Source of the DNA: Streptomyces odontomachi | GTDB taxonomy: Bacteria > Actinomycetota > Actinomycetes > Streptomycetales > Streptomycetaceae | NCBI RefSeq assembly: GCF_024435355.1 | Contig: NZ_JAMJWG010000013.1 | Coordinates: forward strand, 248,001-312,000 | Length of the DNA: 64,000 nt | Reading direction: 5' to 3' | Shown here: piece after piece, positions 24,355 through 32,585 of the stretch | Position numbering within the stretch: position 1 is the first letter of the stretch | Layout of the letters: each line of letters begins with the position of its first letter | The notes under the pieces: generated by a model | Databases searched by the model: none | Seen by the model: the letters and a program-made list of their open reading frames with translations, nothing else | Told to the model about the DNA's origin: nothing | Made by a program: the position numbers and the translations under genes

Positions 24355-25422
24355 ATGACCACCGCGTTCGACCCCATCGATTTGGGCGGCGTCCCGCTCG
24401 CCAACCGCATCGCCATGGCACCCATGACACGCAGCAGGGTGGGCCACGACGGCGTGCCGGACGAGCTGACCGTCGAGTACTACGCGCAGCGTGCCACGGC
24501 CGGCCTCATCATCAGCGAGGGCGTCCAACCCTCCGCCGTGGGCCAGGGCTACCCGGGCACACCCGGGTTGCACACCGCCGCCCAGGTGGCCGGCTGGCGC
24601 CGGGTGACCGATGCCGTGCACCGAAGAGGCGGCCGGATCTTCGCCCAGATCATGCACGCCGGCCGGATCGGCCACCCGGACGTGCTGCCCGAGGGCCTGG
24701 TGAACGTGGGGGCGTCCCCCGTCGCCGCCCGGGGCCAGGTCTTCACCGGCCGGGCGCTACAGGACTTCGTCGTGCCGCGCGAGCTGACCGGCGCCGAAGT
24801 CCGGACGACCATCGCCGACTTCGCCGCCGCGGCGCGCCGCGCGGTCGACGCCGGATTCGACGGGGTCGAACTGCACGGTGCCAACGGCTATCTCATCCAC
24901 CAGTTCCTCGCCCCCGGCTCCAACCGCCGTACGGACGAGTGGGGCGGCTCGGTCGAAGGACGGATCCGGTTCGCGGTCGAGACCGCCAGGGCGGTGGCCG
25001 CGGAGATCGGCGGTGACCGCACGGGCATCCGGATCTCGCCCGGCAACCCCTTCAACGACATCGACGAACCGGAGCCGGAGCCCGCGTACACCGCGCTGGT
25101 GAAGGAGCTCGACCAGTTCGGCCTCGCCTATCTGCACGTCGGCGAGGTGTCGTCGCAGCTGCGCGACCTCACGCACACCCTGCGCGGCCTGTTCTCCGGC
25201 GCCTTCCTGCTCAACCCGGCGACGGCTCCCCGGCACACCGGTCCGCAGGAGCTGGCCCTGATCGAGGACGGCACCGCCGACGTCATCACGTTCGGCGCGC
25301 TGTTCCTGGCCAACCCGGACCTGCCGGCCCGACTGCGCCAGGGCGGACCGTACAACGTGCCTGACGCGGCCACGTTCTACGGTGGCGGCGCGCAGGGGTA
25401 CACGGACTACCCGACGCTCTGA
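24355..25422 (+). CDS. Old Yellow Enzyme-family alkene reductase
   Basis: FMN flavoprotein of 355 residues (NADH:flavin oxidoreductase, NemA/OPR-like). It reduces activated C=C bonds of enones or nitro compounds using NAD(P)H. TIM-barrel motifs: MAPMTRSRVG at residues 20-30, HGANGYLIHQFL with the substrate-binding His/Asn pair, SNRRTDEWGGSVEGR, and a C-terminal TFGALFLANPDLPARL phosphate-binding region. ATG 24355 has GGAG six bases upstream; the longer ORF start at 24214 would run through the operator-like array. It stands alone. Typical roles are detoxification of electrophiles, so induction by such compounds is plausible. Confidence 0.92.
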   Translation: MTTAFDPIDLGGVPLANRIAMAPMTRSRVGHDGVPDELTVEYYAQRATAGLIISEGVQPSAVGQGYPGTPGLHTAAQVAGWRRVTDAVHRRGGRIFAQIMHAGRIGHPDVLPEGLVNVGASPVAARGQVFTGRALQDFVVPRELTGAEVRTTIADFAAAARRAVDAGFDGVELHGANGYLIHQFLAPGSNRRTDEWGGSVEGRIRFAVETARAVAAEIGGDRTGIRISPGNPFNDIDEPEPEPAYTALVKELDQFGLAYLHVGEVSSQLRDLTHTLRGLFSGAFLLNPATAPRHTGPQELALIEDGTADVITFGALFLANPDLPARLRQGGPYNVPDAATFYGGGAQGYTDYPTL

Positions 25423-25456
25423 CGCCGAGGACGCCTTTATGGGCGTGAAGTACCCA

Positions 25457-25613
25457 AAAGGGGCGCGGGGCTGCGTTTGACATGCGGCTCCGCCGCGGGG
25501 CGCGACCGGCCACGACGAGACCTTCGGGTCGTCACCGTCCCGAAGGGGCTGTTTCCGTCGCAGCCGGCCCACCGGACCGGTGGCGGGTTGCTCGCGCAGT
25601 TCCCCGCGCCCCC
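25457..25613. repeat. Dispersed palindromic repeat, copy 2, between convergent genes
   Basis: Starts AAAGGGGCGCGGGG and ends CGCGCAGTTCCCCGCGCCCC, with internal blocks GGCCACGACGAGACC and CGAAGGGGCTGTTTCC shared with copy 1. It occupies the gap between the OYE and ectD genes, both of which end into it. Confidence 0.85.
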
Positions 25614-25621
25614 ATAGGGCG

Positions 25622-26521
25622 CTACCGCACGGGCGTGAAGTCCCGCGCCCCGATGTAGTCCGGTCGGGGAACCGGCGCCGCGAAGGGCGCAACCGCCTCG
25701 TTCTCCACGCTGTTGAAGACGATGAAGACGTTGCTGCGCGGGAACGGGGTGATGTTGTCCCCGGAGCCGTGCATGCAGTTGCAGTCGAACCAGGTCGCCG
25801 AGCCCGCCCGGCCGGTGAACAGCTTGATGCCGTGCTTCTCGGCGAAGCCGGTCAGCGCCTCGTCGGACGGGGTGCCGGCGTCCTGCATCTGGAGGGACTT
25901 CTTGTAGTTGTCCTGCGGGGTGGCGCCCGCGCAGCCGAGGAACGTCTTGTGCGACCCCGGCATGATCATCAGGCCGCCGTTGGTGTCGAAGTTCTCGGTC
26001 AGCGCGATCGACACCGAGACGGTGCGCATGTTCGGCAGCCCGTCCTCCGCGTGCCAGGTCTCGAAGTCCGAGTGCCAGTAGAAGCCCGACGCGCCGAAGC
26101 CCGGCTTCACATTGATCCGGGACTGGTGCACGTACACCTCGGAGCCCAGGATCTGGCGGGCCCGGCCCACCACCCGCTCGTCGCGCACCAGGTCGGCGAA
26201 GACCTGGCTGAGCCGGTGGATCTCGAAGACCGAACGGATCTCCTGGGACTGCGGCTCGATGATGGAGCGGTCGTCGGCGCGTACCTGCGGATCGTTGATC
26301 AGCCGGTCGAGTTCGCGCCGGTAGACCGCCACCTCGTCCGGGCCGATGAGCTCGTCGATGGCGAGGAAACCGTCACGCTCGAACCCCGCAAGGTCGCTCG
26401 CGGTGATCGGCCCCGGGGCACCCGGCTCGCTCCACACCACCGGGTCCCGGCGCGGGATGGAGACCTCCGTCGCGCCACGGCTCGGGTACAGGTCGTCGGT
26501 CTTCTCGGGGGTGACGGTCAT
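25622..26521 (-). CDS. ectD: Ectoine hydroxylase
   Basis: Fe(II)/2-oxoglutarate dioxygenase that converts ectoine to 5-hydroxyectoine, 299 residues as usual. The iron ligands are visible in YWHSDFETWHAEDGLPNMRT (HxD) and CMHGSGDNITPFPRSN (distal His, 2-oxoglutarate Arg). The F-x-WHSDFE-x-WH block is the EctD signature. ATG at 26521, with GAGGAGGG seven bases upstream; only three bases separate it from the ectC stop, so it is the last gene of ectABCD. The product is a cytoplasmic compatible solute for osmotic and heat stress. Confidence 0.97.
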   Translation of the reverse strand: MTVTPEKTDDLYPSRGATEVSIPRRDPVVWSEPGAPGPITASDLAGFERDGFLAIDELIGPDEVAVYRRELDRLINDPQVRADDRSIIEPQSQEIRSVFEIHRLSQVFADLVRDERVVGRARQILGSEVYVHQSRINVKPGFGASGFYWHSDFETWHAEDGLPNMRTVSVSIALTENFDTNGGLMIMPGSHKTFLGCAGATPQDNYKKSLQMQDAGTPSDEALTGFAEKHGIKLFTGRAGSATWFDCNCMHGSGDNITPFPRSNVFIVFNSVENEAVAPFAAPVPRPDYIGARDFTPVR

Positions 26522-26524
26522 CTC

Positions 26525-26923
26525 TCAGCCCTCCTCGGTCAGAAGTGGGTACACACCATTCTCGTCGTGGTCCTCCCGTCCGGTCACGGGCGGGTTGAAG
26601 ACGCAGACACACCGGAAGTCCGTCTTGGGCCGCATGGTGTGTCGCTCGTGACCGTTCAGCAGGTACATCGTGCCGGGCGTGATCATGTGCTTCTCGCCCG
26701 TCTCCTCGTTGGTCAGCTCGGCCTCGCCCTCCACGCAGAGCACGGCCTCGATGTGGTTCGCGTACCACATCGTGGTCTCAGTACCCGCGTAGAGAATCGT
26801 TTCATGCAGCGAGAAGCCGACCCCTTCCTTGGCGAGGACGATCCGCTTGCTCTCCCATGTGCCCGACGCGGACTTGATGTGCCGGTCGGTGCCTTCGATG
26901 TCCTTGAAAGATCGGACGATCAC
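26525..26923 (-). CDS. ectC: L-ectoine synthase
   Basis: Cupin-fold lyase of 132 residues that cyclises N-gamma-acetyl-2,4-diaminobutyrate to ectoine. It begins MIVRSFKDIEGTDRHI and contains the metal and substrate region LHETILYAGTETTMWYANH and LCVEGEAEL, then LNGHERHTMR. The start is GTG 26923, matching the family length; the long upstream reading in this frame is an antisense-type shadow across ectB. An unusually long 229-base spacer separates it from ectB and contains a GC-rich hairpin around GGCGGGGCTCCGCCCC, so it may also have its own promoter. Confidence 0.97.
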   Translation of the reverse strand: MIVRSFKDIEGTDRHIKSASGTWESKRIVLAKEGVGFSLHETILYAGTETTMWYANHIEAVLCVEGEAELTNEETGEKHMITPGTMYLLNGHERHTMRPKTDFRCVCVFNPPVTGREDHDENGVYPLLTEEG

Positions 26924-27152
26924 GTCTGCTCGACGCCTCTTCTCTGTGCTCTGCCCGCCCGTCCGCGTCCGACGCCTCGGCCGACCGCGGAGCGTGCGGG
27001 TCGTGATTCTCGTGGTGCGGCCGGCGGTTCGGGCCCGGCGCGGTCCGCAGTGCGGGGGTGCCGGGTGCGCCACCGGCAGGCGGATGGGGGCGGAGCCCCG
27101 CCCGGCCGCCGGATGGTGCGACCCGCACACCCCCGTGTTGGTGCCGTGCGGT

Positions 27153-28424
27153 TCAGTTGGTCTCGCGTACGGCACGGGCGAGGGTCCGCAGGCCCTCGTC
27201 CAGCTCATCCGGGGTGATCGTGAGCGCGGGCAGGAGCTTGACGACCTCGCTCTCGGGGCCCGACGTCTCGACGAGCAGCCCGAGTTCGAAGGCCCGCCGG
27301 GCGACCGCGCCGGCCCGTGCCTTGTCGTGGAACTCCATGCCCCACACCAGGCCCCGGCCGCGCACCTCCTTGATCTCACCGCGGTGCTCGTCCTGCACCG
27401 CACCCAGCGCCTCGGCGACCTGCTGCCCGCGCGAGAGCGTCTGCTTCTCCATGGCGGGCCCGTCGCTCCAGTAGGTCTCCAGGGCGGCGGAGGCGGTGAC
27501 GAAGGCCGGGTTGTTGCCGCGGAAGGTGCCGTTGTGCTCGCCCGGCTCCCACACGTCCAGCTCGGGTTTGAACAGGCACAGCGCCATCGGCATCCCGTAG
27601 CCGCTGATCGACTTCGAGACGGTGACGATGTCCGGCACGATGCCCGACTCCTCGAAGGAGAAGAAGGCACCGGTGCGGCCGCAGCCCATCTGGATGTCGT
27701 CGACGATCAGCAGCATGTCGCGGCGGGCGCACAGCTCGGCGAGGGCGTGCAGCCACTCCGGGCGTGCCACGTTGATGCCGCCCTCGCCCTGCACGGTCTC
27801 CACGATCACCGCGGCGGGCTGGTTGAGACCGGAGCCCTGGTCCTCCAGCAGCCGCTCGAACCAGAGGAAGTCCGGCACCCGCCCGTCCAGGTAGTGGTCG
27901 AACGGCATCGGTGTGCCGTGCACCAGCGGGACGCCCGCACCGGCCCGCTTGAAGGCGTTTCCGGTCACCGCGAGCGAACCCAGCGACATGCCGTGGAAGG
28001 CGTTGGTGAAGGACACGATGGACTCGCGGCCCTTGACCTTGCGGGCCAGCTTCAGCGCCGACTCCACCGCGTTGGTGCCGGTCGGGCCCGGGAACATGAC
28101 CTTGTACGGCAGGTCACGGGGCCGCAGCACGAGGTCCTGGAAGGACTCCAGGAAGGCGCGTTTGGCGGTGGTCGACATGTCGAGACCGTGCGTGACACCG
28201 TCTCGCTCCAGGTAGTCGATGAGGGCGCGTTTGAGCACCGGGTTGTTGTGCCCGTAGTTCAGTGACCCGGCTCCGGCGAAGAAGTCCAGGTAGTCGTGGC
28301 CGTCTTCGTCGTACATGTGGCTGCCCTGCGCCCGGTCGAAGACGGTGGGCCAGCCGCGGCAGTAGCTGCGCACCTCCGACTCCAGAGTCTGGAAGACGCT
28401 CAGGTCCGGCTGGGTGATGGTCAC
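27153..28424 (-). CDS. ectB: L-2,4-diaminobutyrate transaminase (ectoine pathway)
   Basis: PLP class III aminotransferase of 423 residues that makes L-2,4-diaminobutyrate from aspartate semialdehyde and glutamate. Visible features: GPTGTNAVESALKLARK, FTNAFHGMSLGSLAVTGN, DDIQMGCGRTG and the PLP lysine in TVSKSISGYGMPMAL. GTG 28424 is chosen because CAGGAG lies eight bases upstream and the product begins at the family start (TITQPDLSVFQTLESEV); the upstream ATG at 28505 overlaps the end of ectA. Gap to ectA is 90 bases. Confidence 0.97.
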   Translation of the reverse strand: MTITQPDLSVFQTLESEVRSYCRGWPTVFDRAQGSHMYDEDGHDYLDFFAGAGSLNYGHNNPVLKRALIDYLERDGVTHGLDMSTTAKRAFLESFQDLVLRPRDLPYKVMFPGPTGTNAVESALKLARKVKGRESIVSFTNAFHGMSLGSLAVTGNAFKRAGAGVPLVHGTPMPFDHYLDGRVPDFLWFERLLEDQGSGLNQPAAVIVETVQGEGGINVARPEWLHALAELCARRDMLLIVDDIQMGCGRTGAFFSFEESGIVPDIVTVSKSISGYGMPMALCLFKPELDVWEPGEHNGTFRGNNPAFVTASAALETYWSDGPAMEKQTLSRGQQVAEALGAVQDEHRGEIKEVRGRGLVWGMEFHDKARAGAVARRAFELGLLVETSGPESEVVKLLPALTITPDELDEGLRTLARAVRETN

Positions 28425-28514
28425 AGCATTCTCCTGGGAGATCAGGGGTGAAGATGTCGCCTGAGAGGGGTGGGGGACCCGGTCCGGTTGTCCGGCCGGG
28501 TGCACGTGAGCCGC

Positions 28515-29057
28515 TCAGAAGTCGAAGGGGCCCATGCGGTACAGCACCTCGGGGTCGTGCTCCGCGCCCTTGGGGAACACGCCCGCGGGGAACAGCACCT
28601 CACGCTCCAGTGGCACGGAGTGCCGCTTGGCGAACGAGGTGAACAGCCGCTCCGATGCGGTGTTGCCCGGGGTGATGGTCGTCTCCAGGCCGATCAGGCC
28701 TCGCTCTGCCGAGACCCGCGCGGTCAGGCCGTCGAGGAGGGCGGCGGCCAGGCCCTTGCCACGGTGCTGCTGGTCCACGGCCACCTGCCACACCAGCAGG
28801 GTGCGGGGTCGGTCGGGTCTCAGGTAGCCGGTGATGAAGCCGACCGGTTCGCCGTCGGGGCCACGCCCCACGACCGATGTACCCGCGAAGTCGCGGCACC
28901 ACAGCAGATAGCTGTACGACGAGTTCACGTCGAGGGTCTCCGAGTCCCGCGCGATGCGCCAGAGCTCGGCTCCGTCCGCGACGCTCGGGTGGTCGATCCG
29001 CAGGCCCTCGGGCATTTCCAGGAATTGCGGTTGCAGGTCTGCCTGTGCAGCGGTCAT
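28515..29057 (-). CDS. ectA: L-2,4-diaminobutyrate acetyltransferase
   Basis: GNAT-fold acetyltransferase, 180 residues, first enzyme specific to ectoine synthesis. Acetyl-CoA site VAVDQQHRGKGLAAALL; LETTITPGNTASERLF and YSYLLWCRDF are EctA hallmarks. ATG 29057 has no purine-rich Shine-Dalgarno: the preceding bases on the minus strand are TAAGTTAAATAAAC. A stress-sigma-type promoter just upstream would give a leader of only a few bases, so initiation may be nearly leaderless. Confidence 0.97.
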   Translation of the reverse strand: MTAAQADLQPQFLEMPEGLRIDHPSVADGAELWRIARDSETLDVNSSYSYLLWCRDFAGTSVVGRGPDGEPVGFITGYLRPDRPRTLLVWQVAVDQQHRGKGLAAALLDGLTARVSAERGLIGLETTITPGNTASERLFTSFAKRHSVPLEREVLFPAGVFPKGAEHDPEVLYRMGPFDF

Positions 29058-29068
29058 GTTTATTTAAC

Positions 29069-29092
29069 TTACCCAGGGCTTTTCGAAAATGC
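29069..29092 (-). promoter_or_regulatory. Candidate SigB-type stress promoter of ectABCD
   Basis: On the minus strand GCAT - 14 bases - GGGTAA fits the Streptomyces osmotic-stress sigma consensus GnnT-N14-16-GGGTA(C/T) except for the last base. The GGGTAA box ends 11 bases before the ectA ATG. The palindrome TTTTCGAAAA (29080-29089) lies in the spacer. Confidence 0.45.
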
Positions 29093-29520
29093 ATCGCGAG
29101 GCGGGGTTACGAAGGAGCCGCCGATATGTTATCGCGCGTGCGCGTGATGTCGCGCGCTGAGCCGGTTAGTCGGGTGGCTTTGCCCGGAAATGATGGGGCA
29201 AAACGGGCGAGATGTGGAGTCGGTCACATGTGTGTAACGTGATCGAGAACCGCTCGAATTGCTTGGTGGGGCCATCTGAAACAGGGGCGTTTAGGCCCGC
29301 GGAAACGGGGCAGAAGAATACGGGAAGCTGCGATGATTCGCATTTCCGAATTCCGTCTGTCGAAATGACGCTGAATTCTCTGGAAAGAGCGCTTCGGGGC
29401 GGGGTGGCGGAAACGGCCCGACGAGGGCGGCGGATCGGGCGGCAACCGCCGCCGAAATACGCCGCCGGGTCATCCGCCGTTCGGGTGAGAACCGCACCGC
29501 TGCCCCACCCCGACGCAGCC
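29093..29520. other. Comparatively AT-rich intergenic region upstream of ectA, with GlnR-like site
   Basis: About 430 bases without a credible gene; short ORFs here have non-Streptomyces codon use. At 29223-29238, GTCAC-ATGTGT-GTAAC resembles the GlnR box pattern (GTnAC-N6-GAAAC), and GGTCAC-N11-GTGATC forms a wider dyad. The region is upstream of ectA and downstream of the aminotransferase gene. Confidence 0.4.
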
Positions 29521-30729
29521 CTACGCCGTCTTCTCGCTCTCCTTCTCGCTCTCGTTCTCGCTCTCCTTCTCACCCTTCTGCGTCTCCGCGGTCTTCGCCG
29601 GCTCGCCGCCGATCGCCGCACTCTCCGTGGCCTGACCGGCACGCAGTGCCGCGTTGCGGGCGCCGTCCACATCGACCCTGGCCCCCGAGTCGGCCAGCAC
29701 CACGCCCAGCGCCGCGAGGGCGGCGATCACCACCTCGGGCCGTGCGTCCGGTCCGTAGTGGTTCACCCGGATCATCTCCCGCGCCAGCGCGCCGCCCCCG
29801 GCGACCAGCGGGAGCGTCGGATCCGTGGCCCGTGCCCGCGTCACCAGGTCGGTGGCGTCGACATCCGGCGGGGTGCGCAGCGTGGTGGCCACCGGCGCCG
29901 CGTCGCCGGCCTCGTGCACGAAGGGCTCGAGTCCGCCGCCGAGCGCGAGCGTGCCGGCGCGCACGGCCGCCGCAGCGGCGGCGTGCCGGGCCTGCACCGC
30001 CGCGGGGCCGGCCTGCTCGATCCGCTCCAGACAGGCGTCCAGCGCCAGCATCTCCAACTGCGCCGGCGCATGCGGCAGCGCGCGACGGCCGGCGTCGATC
30101 CAGCGTTCCTTCCAGTCCAGCAGCGACAGGTACGAGTGGCGCGGCGCCCGCGGGTTCGCGGCCATCCGCTGCCAGGCACGCGCACTGACCGCGGCCGCGG
30201 AGACCCCGGCCGGGCCGCCCATCGCCTTCTGCCCGCCGATCACGCACAGGTCGATGCCCCATGCGTCGGTCAGCAGCGGCTCGGCGGCCACCGAGGCGAC
30301 CGCGTCGAGCATGAACAACGCGCCGTGCGCCCGAACCACCTCGCCGATCGCGGCGACCGGGTTGGTGTTCCCCGTCGCGGCCTCCGCGTGCACCAGCGAG
30401 ACGAAGTCGATCTCCGGATGCTCCTCGAGGGCCGCGGCGACCTGCTCCGGCCGTACCGCGGCGTGGAACGGCACCTCGAGGTCGATCACGCGCGCGCCGC
30501 AGTCGCGCAGCCAGCCGCCGAAGGTGTGCCCGTACGGGCCCGTGATCACGTTCAGCGCGGTGGTGTCAGGACCGGCGACGCCGCGGATGCAGCCCTCCAG
30601 CGGCAACAGCGCCTCGCCCTGCATGATCACCACATCGTGCTCGGTGGACATCAGCCGGGCGAGCCGTCGCTCGACGTCGGCGAACTGCGCGGCGGTGTAA
30701 GGGGCCAGGTCCAGATAGGGATGCGTCAC
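29521..30729 (-). CDS. Class V aminotransferase (alanine-glyoxylate aminotransferase-like)
   Basis: PLP-dependent enzyme of fold type I, 402 residues. TGPYGHTFGGWL near residue 62, HAEAATGNTNPV near 112, LDAVASVAAEPL (PLP Asp) and the PLP lysine in IGGQKAMGGPAG. Similar proteins are called serine-pyruvate, alanine-glyoxylate or 2-aminoethylphosphonate transaminases; the substrate cannot be chosen here. The last 40 residues are an added hydrophilic tail ending KESENESEKESEKTA, encoded by perfect 12-bp repeats (29531-29566). ATG 30729 is preceded by GGCACACC rather than a good ribosome-binding site. Confidence 0.88.
   Translation of the reverse strand: MTHPYLDLAPYTAAQFADVERRLARLMSTEHDVVIMQGEALLPLEGCIRGVAGPDTTALNVITGPYGHTFGGWLRDCGARVIDLEVPFHAAVRPEQVAAALEEHPEIDFVSLVHAEAATGNTNPVAAIGEVVRAHGALFMLDAVASVAAEPLLTDAWGIDLCVIGGQKAMGGPAGVSAAAVSARAWQRMAANPRAPRHSYLSLLDWKERWIDAGRRALPHAPAQLEMLALDACLERIEQAGPAAVQARHAAAAAAVRAGTLALGGGLEPFVHEAGDAAPVATTLRTPPDVDATDLVTRARATDPTLPLVAGGGALAREMIRVNHYGPDARPEVVIAALAALGVVLADSGARVDVDGARNAALRAGQATESAAIGGEPAKTAETQKGEKESENESEKESEKTA
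29531..29566. repeat. 12-bp tandem repeat inside the aminotransferase 3' end
   Basis: Three consecutive copies of TTCTCGCTCTC(C/G) encode the Lys/Glu/Ser tail. Twelve is a multiple of three, so slippage would change tail length without a frameshift. Confidence 0.9.
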
Positions 30730-30957
30730 GGGTGTGCCTTTCGAATGCGTCTTGGCCGCCGACGGACCCGGCGGCCACCCATGCGGTCAGGGCGCCGTCC
30801 CGAGGAGCCTAGGGTCTTTCTGCCGGATCAGGCGGGATCAGCGAGCGGTTCCGCTGGGTTCCCCTGAGACGTCCCCCGCCCGCAAGCCTCTCCCACGCCC
30901 GCCGGACCGCGGCAGGTGCCCCCGGGTGGTACCGCACGGCCACGCCGCCGCAGGCGC

Positions 30958-31018
30958 TCCAGGGCGTGGCTCTCGTCCCCCCTGAGGGAGTTCCAGGGCG
31001 TGGCTCTCGTCCCCCTGA
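30958..31018. repeat. Direct 27-28-bp duplication in the divergent promoter region
   Basis: TCCAGGGCGTGGCTCTCGTC followed by a C-run and TGA occurs at 30958-30985 and 30992-31018, differing by one C. It lies in the 381-base gap between the divergent aminotransferase (ATG 30729) and amidohydrolase (ATG 31111) genes. I see no gene in that gap. Confidence 0.85.
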
Positions 31019-31110
31019 AGGTCCCGCTGAGGGAGGTGCACCCGGATTCCGCGGGGGCAGCCCTGGAGGGGACGTCCCGGCCGGGGGCGGCGCCTCCTAA
31101 GCTGCGAGAC

Positions 31111-32334
31111 ATGAGCGACGAGGCTGCGCCGGGACGGCGAACGGGCGGGACGGAAACGGTGGACACGGACGGCCGCACGACGGTGGTGACGGGACGGGTG
31201 GACACCGCCCCGACCACCGTCGGGAGCGCGCGGAGCGCCGTGCCGACGGGCGGCGTCGCGCTGCATGTGAAGGGCCGGATCCTGGCCGGGCCCGAGGACG
31301 TACGGGACGAGTTGTGGGTGGTCGGCGGCCGGATCACCTACGACCGGCCGGCCACCGTCCGCGACGTGCGCACCGTCACCGGCTGGGTGCTGCCGGGCCT
31401 GGTCGACGCGCACTGCCACGTCGGCCTCGATCCGCACGGCCCGGTGCCCGCCGAGATCGCCGAGAAGCAGGCCCTGACCGACCGGGACGTCGGCGCCCTG
31501 CTGCTGCGCGACGCCGGCTCCCCGACCGACACCCGCTGGGTGGACGACCGCGCGGACCTGCCGAAGATCATCCGCGCCGGCCGGCACATCGCGCGAACCC
31601 GTCGCTACATCCGCAACTACGCCCACGAGATCGAACCGCCCGAGCTGGTCGCCTACGTGGCGCGCGAAGCACGTCGCGGGGACGGCTGGGTGAAGCTCGT
31701 CGGCGACTGGATCGACCGCGGAGTGGGCGACCTCACCGCCTGCTGGCCGCGCGACGTCGTCGAGGCCGCCATCGCCGAGGCGCACCGGCTCGGGGCCCGG
31801 GTCACCGCGCACTGCTTCGCCGAGGACTCGCTGCGCGACCTGGTCGAGGCCGGCATCGACTGCATCGAACACGCCACCGGTCTCACCGAGGAGACCATCC
31901 CGCTCTTCGCCGAGCGGGGCGTGGCCATCGTTCCCACGCTCATCAACATCGCCACCTTCCCGGATCTCGCCCGGGGCGCAGAGTCGAAGTTTCCGCGCTG
32001 GTCGGACCATATGCGCCAGCTCCACGAGCGCCGCTACGCAACGGTGCGCGCCGCCTACGACGCCGGGATCCCGATCTACACCGGCACCGACGCCGGCGGC
32101 GGCCTCGCACACGGGCTGCTGGTCAGCGAGGTCATCGAACTGGTGCGGGCCGGCCTCCCGGTGGTCAGCGCCCTGAACGCCGCCACGTGGGGCGCCCGAG
32201 ACTGGCTCGGGCGCCCGGCGCTCGATGAGGGCGCGCCCGCCGACCTCGTGGTGTACGAGGAGGATCCACGGGTGGAGGTGCGGACCCTGGCGGACCCGCA
32301 GCACGTCGTGCTTAACGGGCGTGTGGTGGGGTGA
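31111..32334 (+). CDS. Metal-dependent amidohydrolase family protein
   Basis: 407-residue TIM-barrel hydrolase of the amidohydrolase superfamily. Metal ligands: DAHCHVG (HxH) near residue 105, VTAHCF, IEHATG, and the Asp in GTDAGGGLAHG. The C-terminal composite beta domain ends ADLVVYEEDPRVEV. Similar proteins are imidazolonepropionase-like or prolidase-like hydrolases; the substrate is unknown. ATG 31111 lacks a clear ribosome-binding site, and the first 45 residues are hydrophilic and not family core, so a later GTG (31159) is possible. Transcribed away from the aminotransferase gene. Confidence 0.85.
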   Translation: MSDEAAPGRRTGGTETVDTDGRTTVVTGRVDTAPTTVGSARSAVPTGGVALHVKGRILAGPEDVRDELWVVGGRITYDRPATVRDVRTVTGWVLPGLVDAHCHVGLDPHGPVPAEIAEKQALTDRDVGALLLRDAGSPTDTRWVDDRADLPKIIRAGRHIARTRRYIRNYAHEIEPPELVAYVAREARRGDGWVKLVGDWIDRGVGDLTACWPRDVVEAAIAEAHRLGARVTAHCFAEDSLRDLVEAGIDCIEHATGLTEETIPLFAERGVAIVPTLINIATFPDLARGAESKFPRWSDHMRQLHERRYATVRAAYDAGIPIYTGTDAGGGLAHGLLVSEVIELVRAGLPVVSALNAATWGARDWLGRPALDEGAPADLVVYEEDPRVEVRTLADPQHVVLNGRVVG

Positions 32335-32370
32335 CGGGGTGCCCCCCGGCGCGGTGCCCGCGGGGTGTGG

Positions 32371-32585
32371 CGCCGGGGGCGCCTGCATGGGGGCGCGGCT
32401 GTGCCGTGAGCTCCGCGATCCCCGAGGGGGCGCCGGGGGCGCCTGTTTAGGGGCGCGGGGAACTGCGCGAGCAACCACCCACCGGCCGGTGGTCCGGATG
32501 TGGCAGGGGCTGCCCCTTGGGGGGCTGGGGGCGGTGGTGACCTGACGGTTTCGTCGTGGCTGGGCGCGCAGACCCCGCGCCCCTA
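32371..32585. repeat. Dispersed palindromic repeat, copy 3, plus a flanking direct duplication
   Basis: CGCCGGGGGCGCCTG plus GGGGCGCGG occurs twice 60 bp apart (32371 and 32431). From 32450 the sequence AGGGGCGCGGGGAACTGCGC, then ACCACCCACCGG, TCGTCGTGGCTGG and CCCCGCGCCCCT, is an inverted-orientation relative of the elements at 21175 and 25457. It again lies between two convergent genes. Confidence 0.8.

Noticed and set aside
21972..24425. 817-codon minus-strand ORF opposite the semialdehyde dehydrogenase
   Set aside because: Antisense shadow with no motif; the plus strand has a full dehydrogenase with catalytic residues.
29166..29672. Minus-strand ORFs in the gap between the aminotransferase and ectA
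   Set aside because: They overlap the aminotransferase end, have atypical codons and no motif.
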